Source: Caulobacter hibisci
Lineage (GTDB): Bacteria; Pseudomonadota; Alphaproteobacteria; Caulobacterales; Caulobacteraceae
Assembly: GCF_016135805.1 (NCBI RefSeq)
Contig: NZ_JADWOX010000002.1
Coordinates: forward strand, 496,001 to 560,000
Length of the DNA: 64,000 nucleotides
Direction: 5' to 3'
Shown: piece after piece, positions 9,416 through 20,091 of the stretch
Layout: each line of letters opens with the position of its first letter
Position numbering within the stretch: the stretch's first letter is position 1
Notes under the pieces: generated by a model
Seen by the model: only the letters and a program-made list of their open reading frames with translations
Told to the model about the DNA's origin: nothing
The model's database searches: none
Program-made: the position numbers and the translations under genes

Positions 9416-11476
9416 ATGGCTATCGCCAAGGTCAACGGCGTCGAGGTCGAGTTCGAACCCGGCATGACGGTTCTGCAGGTCGCGGAACTGGCTGGGGAAG
9501 AGATCCCGCGCTTCTGCTATCACGAGCGTCTGAGCATCGCCGGCAACTGCCGCATGTGCCTGGTTGAGGTGAAACCCGGTCCGCCGAAGCCGCAGGCGTC
9601 CTGCGCCCTGCCGGCCGCCGAGGGCCAGGAGATCTTCACCAAGACCCCGATGGTCAAGAAGGCCCGCGAAGGGGTGATGGAGTTCCTCCTCATCAACCAC
9701 CCGCTGGACTGCCCGATCTGCGACCAGGGCGGCGAGTGCGACCTGCAGGACCAGGCCGTCGGCTACGGCCGCGACGAAAGCCGCTACGACGAGAACAAGC
9801 GCGCGGTCGAAGAGAAGGCCATGGGCCCGCTCATCAAGACCGTGATGACGCGCTGCATCCAGTGCACCCGCTGCGTGCGCTTCATCACCGAAGTCGCCGG
9901 CTCGCCGGAGATCGGCCTGATCTCGCGCGGTGAAGACGTCGAGATCACCACCTATCTCGGCGCCGCGGTGACCTCGGAGCTGTCGGCCAACGTCATCGAC
10001 CTGTGCCCGGTCGGCGCCCTGACCTCCAAGCCCTACGCCTTCGAAGCCCGTCCGTGGGAGCTGAAGAAGACCGAGAGCATCGACGTCATGGACGCCCTGG
10101 GCTCGTCGATCCGCGTCGACGCCCGCGCCAACGCCGTGCTGCGCGTGCTGCCGCGCATCAACGAGGACGTCAACGAAGAGTGGATCAGCGACAAGACGCG
10201 CTACGCCGTCGACGGCCTGCAGCGCCAGCGCCTCGACCGCCCGTACGTCCGTGTCGATGGCAAGCTGAAGCCGGCCACCTGGAATGAGGCCTTCGCCGCC
10301 GTCGCCGCCAAGATCAAGGCGACCGCTCCGGAGCGCATCGGCGTCATCGCTGGCGACCTGCAGGACGCTGAAAGCCTGAAGGCCACCAAGGACCTCTTCA
10401 CCGCCCTGGGCGTGAAGAACCTCGACGCCCGCCAGGACGGTTCGGCCCTGGGCGCTGGCCCGCGCGAAAGCTGGCTGTTCAACTCGACCATCGCCGGCAT
10501 CGAAGACGCCGACGTGGTGCTGTTCGTCGGCGCCAATCCGCGCCTCGAGGCCCCGGTGCTCAACGCCCGCTTCCGCAAGCAGTGGATCGCCGGCAAGACC
10601 CGCTTCGGCGTCATCGGCGAGCAGGCCGACCTGACCTTCGGCTACGACTATCTCGGCGCCGGCGCCAAGACCCTGTCGGGCCTGGCCAAGGCCAAGGCCG
10701 ACTTCGTCGCCGCCCTGAAGGCTGCCGAGCGGCCCGCCATCATCGTCGGCCAGGGCGCGCTGAGCCGCGCCGATGGCGCGGCGATCCTCAAGGCCGCTGC
10801 GGGCCTTGCCAAGACCTTCAACGTCGTGCGCGAAGGCTGGAACGGCTGGAACGTGCTGCACACCGCCGCCGCCCGCGTGGCCGGCCTCGACCTCGGCTTC
10901 GTGCCGGGCGAGGGCGCCCTGGCCGCCGGCGACATGCTGAAGCCGGGCGCGGTCGACGTGCTGTTCCTGCTCGGCGCCGACGAGTGCGAAACCGCCGCCA
11001 GCGACGCCTTCAAGATCTACCTTGGCACCCACGGCGACGCCGGCGCCCACAAGGCCGACGTCATCCTGCCGGGCGCGGCCTACACCGAGAAGAACGGCCT
11101 CTACGTCAACACCGAGGGCCGTGTTCAGATCGGCAAGCGCGCCGTGTTCCCGAAGGGCGAGGCCAAGGAAGACTGGTCGATCCTGCGGGCGCTCTCGGAA
11201 GTGCTCGGTCACAAGCTGCCCTATGACAGCCTGGACCAGCTGCGCGCCAAGCTGTTCGCCGACCACCCCACCTTCGGTCAGATCGACTTCGCGCCGGGCT
11301 CGGTCCCGACCGTGTTCGATCTCGCCACCGTCGGCGGGGAAGGGGAGGTCTCCGACGCTCCGTTCGAGAGCGCGGTTAAGGCCTTCCACCTGACCAATCC
11401 CATCGCGCGCGCCAGCGTGACCATGGCCGAGTGCGCGGCCAACGTCTCGGCCGCCTCCAAGATCGCCGCGGAGTAA
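9416..11476 (+). CDS. nuoG: NADH-quinone oxidoreductase subunit G (75 kDa)
   Basis: A 686-residue iron-sulfur subunit at the top of the peripheral arm. The N-terminal ferredoxin-type 2Fe-2S ligands are Cys34, Cys45, Cys48 and Cys63. A His-Cys cluster follows in HPLDCPICDQGGECDLQ (His95, Cys99, Cys102, Cys108). A 4Fe-4S set is in CIQCTRCVRF plus the later LCPVGALT. The C-terminal two thirds is a molybdopterin-oxidoreductase-like domain that has lost its cofactor. Length is normal for alphaproteobacteria and shorter than the E. coli protein. It lies 5 bp after nuoF and 3 bp before nuoH. Confidence 0.95.
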   Translation: MAIAKVNGVEVEFEPGMTVLQVAELAGEEIPRFCYHERLSIAGNCRMCLVEVKPGPPKPQASCALPAAEGQEIFTKTPMVKKAREGVMEFLLINHPLDCPICDQGGECDLQDQAVGYGRDESRYDENKRAVEEKAMGPLIKTVMTRCIQCTRCVRFITEVAGSPEIGLISRGEDVEITTYLGAAVTSELSANVIDLCPVGALTSKPYAFEARPWELKKTESIDVMDALGSSIRVDARANAVLRVLPRINEDVNEEWISDKTRYAVDGLQRQRLDRPYVRVDGKLKPATWNEAFAAVAAKIKATAPERIGVIAGDLQDAESLKATKDLFTALGVKNLDARQDGSALGAGPRESWLFNSTIAGIEDADVVLFVGANPRLEAPVLNARFRKQWIAGKTRFGVIGEQADLTFGYDYLGAGAKTLSGLAKAKADFVAALKAAERPAIIVGQGALSRADGAAILKAAAGLAKTFNVVREGWNGWNVLHTAAARVAGLDLGFVPGEGALAAGDMLKPGAVDVLFLLGADECETAASDAFKIYLGTHGDAGAHKADVILPGAAYTEKNGLYVNTEGRVQIGKRAVFPKGEAKEDWSILRALSEVLGHKLPYDSLDQLRAKLFADHPTFGQIDFAPGSVPTVFDLATVGGEGEVSDAPFESAVKAFHLTNPIARASVTMAECAANVSAASKIAAE

Positions 11477-11479
11477 GCC

Positions 11480-12544
11480 GTGACTGAGATCAATCCGCTT
11501 CTCTGGTTCGGCCTCACGCTCGGCGGCATCCTGCTGGTCGTGATCTGGGTTCTGCTGAGCCTGGCCTTCCTGCTGCTCGCCGACCGCAAGATCTGGGCCG
11601 GCGTCCAGATGCGCAAGGGCCCCAACGTCGTCGGGCCCTTCGGCCTGCTGCAGTCCTTCGCCGACTTCGGCAAGTTCGTGCTGAAGGAAATCATCATCCC
11701 GGCCGGCGCCGACAAGGTGATCTTCCTGCTGGCGCCGCTGATCAGCCTGGTCCTGGGCTTCATCGGCTGGGCCGTGGTGCCCTTCGCGCCGGGCTGGGTC
11801 GTCTCCAACCTGAACGTCGGCATCCTCTACCTGCTGGCGATGAGCTCGCTGGGCGTCTACGGCATCATCATGGGCGGCTGGGCTTCGAACTCGAAGTACC
11901 CGTTCCTGGGCGCGCTGCGTTCGGCGGCGCAGATGGTGTCGTACGAAGTCTCGATCGGCCTGATCATCATCACGGTGATCCTGCTGGCCGGTTCGATGAA
12001 CCTTTCGACCATCGTCGAGCACCAGGCCGGCTGGATCTGGAACTGGAACGTCTTCGGCGGCGGCCTCAAGAACATCGTCCTGCTGCCGGTCATGGTGATC
12101 GCCATGGGCATGTTCTACATCTCGGCCCTGGCCGAGACGAACCGCCCGCCCTTCGACCTTCCGGAAGCTGAATCCGAACTCGTCGCCGGTTACCAGGTCG
12201 AGTATTCCTCGACCCCATACCTGCTGTTCATGGTCGCCGAGTATTCGAACATCGTTCTGATGTGCGCCATGATCAGCGTGCTGTTCTTCGGCGGCTGGAA
12301 CCCCGGCTTCCCGATCGACTTCACGGCCGGCTGGCCGCCGTTCCTGGTCAACTTCCTGCTGGCCCTGGTGTTCTACGCGAAGATCGTCTTCTGGTTCTTC
12401 ATGTTCGCCATGGCCAAGGCCATCGTGCCTCGCTACCGCTACGACCAACTGATGCGCCTGGGCTGGAAGGTCTTCCTGCCGATGTCGCTGGTGCTGGTCG
12501 CCCTTGTCGCCGGCTGGCGCGTCTTCTCGCCGGTGGCGGGATGA
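11480..12544 (+). CDS. nuoH: NADH-quinone oxidoreductase subunit H
   Basis: A 354-residue polytopic membrane subunit (ND1 type) with about eight transmembrane segments that contributes the quinone-entry chamber. Diagnostic loops include [15 protein letters not shown] near residue 45 and [20 protein letters not shown] near 215, with acidic residues needed for quinone coupling. The start is GTG 11480, 3 bp after the nuoG stop. It ends in an ATGA overlap with a small lipoprotein gene rather than with nuoI. Confidence 0.95.
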   Translation: MTEINPLLWFGLTLGGILLVVIWVLLSLAFLLLADRKIWAGVQMRKGPNVVGPFGLLQSFADFGKFVLKEIIIPAGADKVIFLLAPLISLVLGFIGWAVVPFAPGWVVSNLNVGILYLLAMSSLGVYGIIMGGWASNSKYPFLGALRSAAQMVSYEVSIGLIIITVILLAGSMNLSTIVEHQAGWIWNWNVFGGGLKNIVLLPVMVIAMGMFYISALAETNRPPFDLPEAESELVAGYQVEYSSTPYLLFMVAEYSNIVLMCAMISVLFFGGWNPGFPIDFTAGWPPFLVNFLLALVFYAKIVFWFFMFAMAKAIVPRYRYDQLMRLGWKVFLPMSLVLVALVAGWRVFSPVAG

Positions 12545-12786
12545 GGCGCGCCGCCGCCCTGGCCCTGACGGGGCTGGTCCTGGCATCGCTCGGCGCCTGC
12601 GCCTCGAGCGAGGTCTCGGACCGCTCCTATTCGCTGGGGCGAGGGATCGTGAACTACGACGAACTGCGCCGGGCCGGCGACAAGTGCAAGGCCGAGGGCG
12701 GGACGTTGCAAGCCAAGATGGACGGGGGAGATCCCGCCCAGCTTTCGAACTACACCTGCGTCATTCCGAAGGTTAAGCGGCCATGA
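12541..12786 (+). CDS. Small putative lipoprotein in the nuo operon
   Basis: An 81-residue protein with a lipoprotein signal: basic [10 protein letters not shown], a hydrophobic stretch, and the lipobox LGAC with Cys20 as the predicted lipidated residue. The mature part has about 61 residues, contains two more cysteines (Cys51 in DKCKAEGG and Cys75 in YTCVIPK) and no recognised domain. A disulfide between them in the periplasm is plausible. The gene overlaps nuoH by 4 nt and nuoI by 4 nt, so it is translated with complex I although the protein should be exported. Its function is unknown. Confidence 0.78.
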   Translation: MRRAAALALTGLVLASLGACASSEVSDRSYSLGRGIVNYDELRRAGDKCKAEGGTLQAKMDGGDPAQLSNYTCVIPKVKRP

Positions 12787-13274
12787 TGAGTCGTATCACC
12801 CAAGCCGTCAAAGGCGTCGCCCTGCTGGACTTCGCAGGCGCCTTCGGTCTGGCCATGAAGTATCTGGTCGCGCCGAAGAAGACCGTGATCTATCCGAACG
12901 AGCGCGGCCCCCAGTCGCCCCGTTTCCGCGGCGAGCACGCCCTGCGTCGCTATCCCAACGGGGAAGAGCGCTGCATCGCCTGCAAGCTGTGCGAGGCCAT
13001 CTGCCCCGCCCAGGCGATCACCATCGAGGCCGAACCGCGCGAGGACGGCAGCCGCCGCACGACCCGGTACGACATCGACATGGTCAAGTGCATCTACTGC
13101 GGCCTGTGCCAGGAGGCCTGCCCGGTCGACGCCATCGTCGAAGGCCCGAACATCGAGTTCGCGGTCGAGACGCGCGAAGAGCTCTACTACGACAAGGAAA
13201 AGCTGCTCGACAACGGCGACCGTTGGGAGCGGCTGATCGCGAAGAATCTGGAGTTGGACGCTCCGTACCGCTAA
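12783..13274 (+). CDS. nuoI: NADH-quinone oxidoreductase subunit I (23 kDa ferredoxin-type)
   Basis: A 163-residue subunit with two 4Fe-4S clusters (N6a and N6b) that links the flavin arm to N2. The ligand sets are Cys64/67/70/74 ([12 protein letters not shown]) and Cys103/106/109/113 ([12 protein letters not shown]). The N-terminal amphipathic helix anchors it on the membrane arm. Two ATGs are adjacent (12783 and 12786); either gives the same protein within one residue. It is followed by 81 non-coding bases, the only real gap inside the operon. Confidence 0.96.
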   Translation: MMSRITQAVKGVALLDFAGAFGLAMKYLVAPKKTVIYPNERGPQSPRFRGEHALRRYPNGEERCIACKLCEAICPAQAITIEAEPREDGSRRTTRYDIDMVKCIYCGLCQEACPVDAIVEGPNIEFAVETREELYYDKEKLLDNGDRWERLIAKNLELDAPYR

Positions 13275-13355
13275 ACGGTCGGCGCGATTCTCAAGCTGGC
13301 GGTTCGCAATTCGCGGGTCGTCGTTATTTGAACTTTCAGGGGAGCACCCTGGCCA

Positions 13356-13973
13356 ATGGCCTTGCAGGCGATAGCTTTCTATTTGCTGGCGTTCGTAACC
13401 GTAGCGGCGGGTCTCCTCGTCGTGTCGGCCAAGAACCCCGTGCACTCGGTGCTCTTCCTGATCACCGCCTTCTTCTCGGCCGCCGGCCTCTTCGTCCTCC
13501 TGGGCGCTGAGTTCCTGGCGATGCTGCTGATCGTCGTCTATGTGGGCGCGGTCGCGGTGCTGTTCCTCTTCGTGGTCATGATGCTCGACATCGACTTCGA
13601 GGCGCTTCGGGACGGTTTCGCCCAGTACCTGCCGATCGGCGGTCTGGTGGCCGGGGTGCTGACCATCGAGATGATCATGGTCGCCGTCAGCGTGGCCACG
13701 AACGGCAAGGCCAGCGCCAACGCGCTGCCCAACGCCTCGCCGGGCGGTTTCAGCAACACCGAGGCCATCGGCCGGGTGCTCTACACCGACTATGTCTTCT
13801 TCTTCCAGGCGGCGGGCCTGGTGCTGCTGGTCGCCATGATCGGCGCCATCGTCCTGACCTTGCGCCACAAGCCGGGCGTCAAGCGCCAGGACATCGGCAA
13901 GCAGGTCGCCCGTACGCCCAAGACCGGAATGGAACTCGTGCAGATCAAGCCGGGCGAAGGGATCAGCGAATGA
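13356..13973 (+). CDS. nuoJ: NADH-quinone oxidoreductase subunit J
   Basis: A 205-residue membrane subunit (ND6 type) with five hydrophobic segments. [20 protein letters not shown] in the third helix contains the pi-bulge region linked to proton pumping. The C-terminal 40 residues are a hydrophilic cytoplasmic tail. The ATG at 13356 is preceded by an AGGGGAG ribosome-binding site, needed because the 81-bp gap breaks translational coupling with nuoI. ATGA overlap with nuoK. Confidence 0.95.
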   Translation: MALQAIAFYLLAFVTVAAGLLVVSAKNPVHSVLFLITAFFSAAGLFVLLGAEFLAMLLIVVYVGAVAVLFLFVVMMLDIDFEALRDGFAQYLPIGGLVAGVLTIEMIMVAVSVATNGKASANALPNASPGGFSNTEAIGRVLYTDYVFFFQAAGLVLLVAMIGAIVLTLRHKPGVKRQDIGKQVARTPKTGMELVQIKPGEGISE

Positions 13974-14275
13974 TCGGCCTTCCGCATTACCTCATCGTCG
14001 CCGCCATGCTGCTCACGATCGGTGTCTTCGGCATCTTCGTGAACCGCAAGAACATCATCGTCATCCTGATGTCGATCGAGCTCATCCTGCTGGCGGTGAA
14101 CATCAACCTGGTGGCCTTCTCGGCCTACCTCCACGACGTGGCGGGCCAGATCTTCGCGATGTTCGTGCTGACCGTGGCCGCCGCCGAGGCGGCCGTGGGC
14201 CTGGCCATCCTGGTGACCTTCTTCCGTAACCGCGGCGACATCGCGGTCGACGACGCCAGCATGATGAAGGGCTGA
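13970..14275 (+). CDS. nuoK: NADH-quinone oxidoreductase subunit K
   Basis: A 101-residue membrane subunit (ND4L type) with three transmembrane helices. The conserved membrane glutamates are visible in [13 protein letters not shown] (about residue 35) and in [15 protein letters not shown] (about residue 70); these lie on the proton path. Length is exactly that of the family. It overlaps nuoJ by 4 nt and ends 4 bp before nuoL. Confidence 0.96.
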   Translation: MIGLPHYLIVAAMLLTIGVFGIFVNRKNIIVILMSIELILLAVNINLVAFSAYLHDVAGQIFAMFVLTVAAAEAAVGLAILVTFFRNRGDIAVDDASMMKG

Positions 14276-14279
14276 CCCA

Positions 14280-16394
14280 GTGCAATCGCTCGTCACCATC
14301 CTCGTCTTCGCCCCGCTGCTGGGCGCGATCATCGCCGGCCTGTTCGGCCGCCGGATCGGCAACGTCGCTTCGCAGTCGGTGACCACCGGCCTGCTGCTGC
14401 TGGCCTGCGGCCTGTCGTGGTTCACGTTCAGCCAGTGGACCTGGGGCCACATGGAGGCCTTCACGGTCACCCTGTTGCCGTTCATCCATATCGGCGACTT
14501 CATTGCCAACTGGTCGATCCGCATCGACGCCCTGTCGGCGACCATGCTGATCGTGGTCACGACCGTCTCGGCGCTCGTGCACGTCTATTCCTGGGGCTAC
14601 ATGGCCGAGGACGACAGCAAGCCGCGCTTCTTCGCGTACCTGTCGCTGTTCACCTTCGCCATGCTGTCGCTGGTCACCGCGGCCGACTTCATGCAGCTGT
14701 TCTTCGGCTGGGAAGGCGTGGGCCTGGCCTCGTACCTGCTGATCGGCTTCTGGTTCAAGAAGCCGACCGCCAGCGCCGCGGCCATCAAGGCCTTCGTGGT
14801 CAACCGCGTGGGCGACTTCGGCTTCGCCCTCGGCATCATGACCACCTACTGGGCCTTCGGCACCATCCAGTTCCACGAGCTGTTCCCGCAGATCGCGGCC
14901 GACGCCGGCCGCGCCTGGGAATTTGCCGGCCATAGCTGGCCGCTGGCCGACATCGCCTGCTTCCTGCTGTTCATCGGCGCCATGGGCAAGTCGGCGCAGT
15001 TCTTCCTGCACACCTGGCTGCCGGACGCCATGGAAGGCCCGACCCCGGTCTCGGCCCTGATCCACGCGGCCACCATGGTGACCGCCGGCGTCTACATGCT
15101 GTGCCTGCTGTCGCCGATGTTCGAATACGCCCCGGTGACCAAGAACATCGTCACGGTGATCGGCGCCATCACGGCCCTGTTCGCCGCCACGGTCGGCCTG
15201 ACCCAGAACGACATCAAGCGCGTCATCGCCTACTCGACCTGTTCGCAGCTGGGCTACATGTTCTTCGCGGCCGGCGTCGGCGCCTATCAGGCGGCGATGT
15301 TCCACCTGTTCACCCACGCCTTCTTCAAGGCTCTGCTGTTCCTGGGCGCCGGTTCGGTGATCCACGGCATGCACCACGAGCAGGACATGCGGAAGTACGG
15401 CAATCTGGCCAAGCTGCTGCCGGTGACCTTCATCGCCATGACCATCGGCACGATCGCCATCACGGGTCTGGGCTTCCCGCCGCTGCACCTGGGCTTCGCC
15501 GGCTTCTACTCGAAGGACACCATCATCGAGGCGGCGTTCGCCGCGGGCGGTCACAACGGCTTCGCGCTGTTCGCCTGGGCGATCGGCGTCCTGGTGGCCG
15601 GCCTGACCTCGTTCTACTCCTGGCGCCTGGCCTTCTTCACCTTCAACGGCAAGGCTCGCTGGGGTCATGACGACCACGCCCATGATGCGCACGCTCACGA
15701 CGCTCATGGTCATGCTGCTCATGGCCACGACGATCACGCGCACGCCGCCCACGGTCACGACGACCATGCCCACGGCGCGCACGACGATCACGGCCATGAC
15801 GACCATGGTCACGGCCACGACCACAAGCCGCACGAAAGCCCCTGGGTGATGCTGCTGCCGCTGGTCGTGCTGTCGATCGGCGCGGTCGCCGCCGGCTTCG
15901 TGTTCACCGGCTACTTCGTGGGTCACCACCAGGAAGAGTTCTGGCGCGGCGCGATCTTCAACGCCCCCACCAACCACGTGCTGCACGAGGCCCACGAAGT
16001 GGCCGAGTGGGTGAAATGGAGCCCGCTGATCGCCTCGATCATCGGTCTGCTGATCGCGGTCTACGTCTACCTGATCAAGGGCAACGAGCGCCTCGGCCTC
16101 AAGCTCGCCGAGCGTAACGGCCCGCTGTACGTGTTCTTCTACAACAAGTGGTTCTTCGACGAACTGTACCAGGCCACCTTCGTGCGGGCCGCCAAGTTCC
16201 TCGGCGACCTGTTCTGGAAGGGCGGGGACCAGAAGATCATCGATCGCCTGGGTCCGGACGGCGTCAGCGCCGTCTCCTACGCCGTCGGCCGCAAGACGGG
16301 CAAAGCCCAGACCGGCTACGTCTACCACTATGCTTTCGTCATGCTGCTCGGCGTCGCCGGCCTGCTGACGTTCGCCCTTTACGCATTCCGTTGA
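14280..16394 (+). CDS. nuoL: NADH-quinone oxidoreductase subunit L, with a His-rich loop
   Basis: A 704-residue antiporter-like membrane subunit at the distal end of complex I. The core Mrp-type motifs are clear: [49 protein letters not shown] and [17 protein letters not shown]. The C-terminus includes the segment for the lateral helix. Between two late helices, residues 463-518 form a hydrophilic loop with 23 histidines in 56 positions, alternating with Asp, Ala and Gly. Shorter His-containing loops at this place are known in alphaproteobacteria, but this one is extreme. Start is GTG 14280. Confidence 0.95.
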   Translation: MQSLVTILVFAPLLGAIIAGLFGRRIGNVASQSVTTGLLLLACGLSWFTFSQWTWGHMEAFTVTLLPFIHIGDFIANWSIRIDALSATMLIVVTTVSALVHVYSWGYMAEDDSKPRFFAYLSLFTFAMLSLVTAADFMQLFFGWEGVGLASYLLIGFWFKKPTASAAAIKAFVVNRVGDFGFALGIMTTYWAFGTIQFHELFPQIAADAGRAWEFAGHSWPLADIACFLLFIGAMGKSAQFFLHTWLPDAMEGPTPVSALIHAATMVTAGVYMLCLLSPMFEYAPVTKNIVTVIGAITALFAATVGLTQNDIKRVIAYSTCSQLGYMFFAAGVGAYQAAMFHLFTHAFFKALLFLGAGSVIHGMHHEQDMRKYGNLAKLLPVTFIAMTIGTIAITGLGFPPLHLGFAGFYSKDTIIEAAFAAGGHNGFALFAWAIGVLVAGLTSFYSWRLAFFTFNGKARWGHDDHAHDAHAHDAHGHAAHGHDDHAHAAHGHDDHAHGAHDDHGHDDHGHGHDHKPHESPWVMLLPLVVLSIGAVAAGFVFTGYFVGHHQEEFWRGAIFNAPTNHVLHEAHEVAEWVKWSPLIASIIGLLIAVYVYLIKGNERLGLKLAERNGPLYVFFYNKWFFDELYQATFVRAAKFLGDLFWKGGDQKIIDRLGPDGVSAVSYAVGRKTGKAQTGYVYHYAFVMLLGVAGLLTFALYAFR

Positions 16395-16404
16395 GGACGG
16401 ATCG

Positions 16405-17889
16405 ATGACCGGCCTGCTCAGCCTTACGACCTTCGCTCCGCTCGTCGGCGTGGCCCTGATCCTGGGGGCGCGCGCCATCCAGGGCCCGGGTCCCAAGACC
16501 GACACCCTGTCCAAGTGGCTCGCCCTGGCGACCACCCTGGTCACCTTCGCCCTGGCGCTGGTGCTGACGCTCCAGTTCGACGCCAAGAATCCGGGCTTCC
16601 AGTTCGTGGAAGACATCGCCTGGTTCGGCGGCCTGCATTACCGCATGGGCATCGACGGCATCTCGGTGCTGCTGGTGCTGCTGACCGCCTTCCTGCTGCC
16701 GATCTGTATCGTGGCCAGCTGGAAGTCGGTGGAAAAGCGCGTCGTCGAATATCTGATCGCCTTCCTGGTCCTCGAGACCCTGGTGATCGGCGTGTTCTGC
16801 GCCCTGGACCTGGTGCTGTTCTACCTCTTCTTCGAAGGGGGCCTGGTGCCGATGTTCCTGATCATCGGCATCTGGGGCGGCAAGCGCCGGATCTACGCGG
16901 CCTACAAGTTCTTCCTCTACACGCTGCTCGGCTCGGTGCTGATGCTGGCGGCCATCCTGGCCATGATCTCGATCGCCGGCACCTCGTCGATCCCCGAGCT
17001 CATGACCTACAAGTTCGCGCCGTGGCTCCAGACCTGGCTGTGGCTGGCCTTCTTCGCCTCGTTCGCGGTGAAGATGCCGATGTGGCCGGTGCACACCTGG
17101 CTGCCTGACGCCCACGTGGAAGCCCCGACGGCGGGTTCGGTCATTCTGGCCGGCATCCTGCTGAAGATGGGCGGCTACGGCTTCATGCGCTTCAGCATCC
17201 CGATGTTCCCGAACGCTTCGGAGATGTTCCAGCCGCTGGTGTTCGCCCTGTCGGGCATCGCCATCGTATACACCTCGCTGGTCGCCTTCCGTCAGACCGA
17301 CATCAAGAAGCTGATCGCCTATTCGTCGGTCGCCCACATGGGCTTCGTGACCATGGGCATCTTCTCGGGCAACGCCGCCGGCGAGCAGGGCGCCCTGTTC
17401 CAGATGATCAGCCACGGGGTGATCTCTGGCGCGCTCTTCCTCTGCGTCGGCGTCGTCTACGACCGCATGCACACCCGCGAGATCGCCTTCTACGGCGGCC
17501 TGACCAACCGCATGCCGCACTACGCCTTCGTGTTCCTGCTCTTCACGATGGGCAATGTCGGCCTGCCGGGCACCTCGGGCTTCGTCGGCGAGATCCTGAC
17601 CATGACCGGGGTCTACAAGGCCTCGACCTGGACGGCGATCGTGTCGGCCACTGGCGTGATCCTGTCGGCCATGTACGCCCTGACGCTGTACCGCCGGGTC
17701 ATGTACGGGGAGATCACCAACCCGGAACTGAAGACGATCAAGGACCTCGACGCGCGGGAAATCCTGCTCTTCGTGCCGCTGATCATCATGACCCTGGTTC
17801 TCGGCATCTATCCTAATCTTGTGTTCAACCTGACCGCGTCGTCCATCGACGGGCTCGTCGGCGCCTGGCGCGCCGCCGTGGGCGGGTGA
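16405..17889 (+). CDS. nuoM: NADH-quinone oxidoreductase subunit M
   Basis: A 494-residue antiporter-like proton-pumping subunit (ND4 type). The essential membrane Glu/Lys set is visible in [21 protein letters not shown] (about residue 145) and in [19 protein letters not shown] (about 230), with [16 protein letters not shown] following. It is separated from nuoL by 10 bp that include GAGGACGG, a usable ribosome-binding site. The stop overlaps the short region before nuoN. Confidence 0.96.
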   Translation: MTGLLSLTTFAPLVGVALILGARAIQGPGPKTDTLSKWLALATTLVTFALALVLTLQFDAKNPGFQFVEDIAWFGGLHYRMGIDGISVLLVLLTAFLLPICIVASWKSVEKRVVEYLIAFLVLETLVIGVFCALDLVLFYLFFEGGLVPMFLIIGIWGGKRRIYAAYKFFLYTLLGSVLMLAAILAMISIAGTSSIPELMTYKFAPWLQTWLWLAFFASFAVKMPMWPVHTWLPDAHVEAPTAGSVILAGILLKMGGYGFMRFSIPMFPNASEMFQPLVFALSGIAIVYTSLVAFRQTDIKKLIAYSSVAHMGFVTMGIFSGNAAGEQGALFQMISHGVISGALFLCVGVVYDRMHTREIAFYGGLTNRMPHYAFVFLLFTMGNVGLPGTSGFVGEILTMTGVYKASTWTAIVSATGVILSAMYALTLYRRVMYGEITNPELKTIKDLDAREILLFVPLIIMTLVLGIYPNLVFNLTASSIDGLVGAWRAAVGG

Positions 17890-17897
17890 GGGATCCC

Positions 17898-19337
17898 ATG
17901 ACGTTCTCCGCCAACTTCTCCCTCGTCCTGCCTGAAGTCGTTCTCGCGATTTCGGCCCTGCTGCTGCTGGTCTGGGGCGCCTTCTCCAAGAAGACCTCGC
18001 CGGTCTTCACCGGCGCCTCGGTCCTGGCCCTGGTGGTCGCGGCCGCCTTCGCCATCCACGGTCCTCACGGCCACGCCTTCAACGGCGTCTATTCGTCCGA
18101 CGCCGCCGCCACCTACGCCAAGGTCGCGATCTTCCTGTTCAGCGCCCTGGCCATCGTGCTGGGCGACCGCTGGCTGGCCGCCCGCGGCGACCAGAAGTTC
18201 GAGTTCCACGTCCTGGTGATCCTGTCGGCGCTGGGCATGGGGATCACGGCCTCGGCCGGCGACCTCATCAGCCTCTATATCGGCGTCGAGCTGCAATCCC
18301 TTGCCCTGTACGTCCTGGCGGCCTTCCGCCGCGACGACGCCAAGGCTTCGGAAGCCGGCCTGAAGTACTTCGTGCTGGGCGCCCTGTCGTCGGGCATCCT
18401 GCTGTACGGCGCCTCGCTGATCTACGGCTTCGCCGGCTCGACCCGCTTCGCCGACATCGCCGCGGCCTCGCACGGCGCTCATGGCCTGGGCCTGCTGTTC
18501 GGCCTGATCTTCGTGATCTGCGGCCTGGCGTTCAAGGTTTCGGCCGCGCCGTTCCACATGTGGACGCCGGACGTCTACGAAGGCGCCCCGACCCCGGTCG
18601 TCGGCTTCTTCGCCGCCGCGCCGAAGCTGGCCGCCATGATGATGTTCGCCCGCGTGCTGGGCGACGCCTTCCCGGACGCCGTCGCCCAATGGCGCCAGGT
18701 GCTGGTCATCGCGGCCCTGCTGTCGGTGTTCGTCGGCGCCTTCGCGGGCCTGGCCCAGACCAACCTCAAGCGCCTGTGGGCCTACAGCTCGATCGCCAAT
18801 GTCGGCTACGCCCTGCTGGGCGTCGCCACCGGCGGCGAGGTCGGCCTGCACTCGATGCTGGTCTTCATGGTGCTTTACATGGTCGACGTGACCGGCTTCT
18901 TCGCCTGCCTGCAGGCGCTGAGCCGCGACGGCAAGCCGCTGGAGACCATCGAGGACATGGCGGGCCTGGTGAAGGAACGTCCGGGCGTCGCCCTGGCCAT
19001 GACCGCGTTCTCGCTGTCGGCCCTGGGCCTGCCGCCATTCTCGGGCTTCTGGGCCAAGTTCTACGTCTTCAAGGCCGCCATGGGCTCGGGCGACGTGGTG
19101 CTGCAATGGGCCGCCGTCATCGGTCTGGTCGGCAGCGTCGTGGCCGCCTTCTACTACCTGCGCCTGATCAAGAGCATGTGGTTCGACGCGCCGGCCGGCG
19201 TGGTGGACAAGCCGCAACCGACCGCTCGCGCGATCGGCTTCGCCGCGGCCCTGTTCTCGTTCCCGATCGTCCTGATCGCCCTGGTCTGGCTCGACCCGGC
19301 CGCTAAGGCGGCCGCGGCGGCCTTTGGCCACGCGTGA
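17898..19337 (+). CDS. nuoN: NADH-quinone oxidoreductase subunit N
   Basis: A 479-residue antiporter-like subunit (ND2 type) that completes complex I. Motifs include GVELQSLALYVLAAFRR, KVSAAPFHMWTPDVYEGAPT and NLKRLWAYSSIANVGYALLG. ATG 17898 is chosen because GAGGGA lies 5 nt upstream. A GTG at 17886 in the nuoM stop would add four residues and cannot be excluded. The last gene of the core operon, it overlaps the probable birA start by 14 nt. Confidence 0.94.
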   Translation: MTFSANFSLVLPEVVLAISALLLLVWGAFSKKTSPVFTGASVLALVVAAAFAIHGPHGHAFNGVYSSDAAATYAKVAIFLFSALAIVLGDRWLAARGDQKFEFHVLVILSALGMGITASAGDLISLYIGVELQSLALYVLAAFRRDDAKASEAGLKYFVLGALSSGILLYGASLIYGFAGSTRFADIAAASHGAHGLGLLFGLIFVICGLAFKVSAAPFHMWTPDVYEGAPTPVVGFFAAAPKLAAMMMFARVLGDAFPDAVAQWRQVLVIAALLSVFVGAFAGLAQTNLKRLWAYSSIANVGYALLGVATGGEVGLHSMLVFMVLYMVDVTGFFACLQALSRDGKPLETIEDMAGLVKERPGVALAMTAFSLSALGLPPFSGFWAKFYVFKAAMGSGDVVLQWAAVIGLVGSVVAAFYYLRLIKSMWFDAPAGVVDKPQPTARAIGFAAALFSFPIVLIALVWLDPAAKAAAAAFGHA

Positions 19338-20091
19338 CGTGACGGGCGCGTCCGTCGAGGGGCCGCCCGTCGTCGTTCTCGACGAGATCGACTCGACCAA
19401 CGCCGAGGCTCGCCGCCGCGCGGAAGCGGGGCAGGCGGGCCCGGTCTGGATCGTCGGCCTGCGGCAGACCGCGGGCCGCGGTCGCCGGGGCCGCGCCTGG
19501 GAAACTGGCGACGGCAACCTGGCCGCCACGCTCCTCCTGACCACCGACAAGCCGCCGGCCGAGGCCGCCCAGGTCTCGTTCGTCGCCGCCCTGGCGGTGG
19601 CCGACCTGCTGTGCGCCTATGTCGCCGAGCGGCTGGTCAGCCTGAAATGGCCCAACGACCCGATGGTCGGCGGGCTGAAGATCAGCGGCATCCTCGTCGA
19701 ATCCGGCAAGAGCGCGACGGGCGGCCTGTGGCTGGCCGTCGGCGTCGGCGTAAATCTGGCCCGCAAGCCGATCGACAGCGAGCGCCCGGCCACGGCCCTG
19801 CCGACCTGGCGGGCCGAGCCGCCGCCGTCGCCTGTCGAGGCGATCGAGATCCTGGCCGCATCCTTCGCCCGCTGGCTCGACGTCTGGACGCGCCTGGGCT
19901 TTCCCGCCATCGCCAACGCCTGGACCGCCAAGGCCCACGGCCTGGGCGAGCCTTGCACCGCGCGGCTCTCGACCGAGACGATCGAAGGGATCGCCGAGGG
20001 CCTCGACCACGATGGCGCCTTGCGCCTGCGCCTGGCCGACGGCCAACTGCGCCGGATCACCGCCGGCGACGTCTTCTTCGGAGCTTCGTGA
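19324..20091 (+). CDS. birA: Biotin--[acetyl-CoA-carboxylase] ligase
   Basis: A 255-residue enzyme that makes biotinyl-AMP and transfers biotin to the carboxyl-carrier protein. The biotin/ATP loop GRGRRGRAW (about residues 55-63), [19 protein letters not shown] and the small C-terminal SH3-like domain are present. There is no N-terminal helix-turn-helix, so this is the monofunctional class, not the E. coli-type repressor. The start is uncertain: TTG 19324 inside nuoN, or GTG 19339 just after the nuoN stop. birA after nuoN is a conserved alphaproteobacterial arrangement. Confidence 0.93.
   Translation: MATRDVTGASVEGPPVVVLDEIDSTNAEARRRAEAGQAGPVWIVGLRQTAGRGRRGRAWETGDGNLAATLLLTTDKPPAEAAQVSFVAALAVADLLCAYVAERLVSLKWPNDPMVGGLKISGILVESGKSATGGLWLAVGVGVNLARKPIDSERPATALPTWRAEPPPSPVEAIEILAASFARWLDVWTRLGFPAIANAWTAKAHGLGEPCTARLSTETIEGIAEGLDHDGALRLRLADGQLRRITAGDVFFGAS

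Noticed and set aside
9356..12586. Very long open frame (over 1000 codons) on the minus strand opposite nuoG/nuoH
   Set aside because: It is a shadow of the sense codon pattern in high-GC DNA: composition is dominated by Gly/Ala/Arg/His/Asp/Gln, no family motif is visible, and the plus strand encodes clear NuoG and NuoH.
14103..16616. 837-codon minus-strand frame opposite nuoK/nuoL, with valine/methionine-rich repeats
   Set aside because: The odd repeats are merely the complement of the NuoL His-rich loop; no ribosome-binding site or family similarity.
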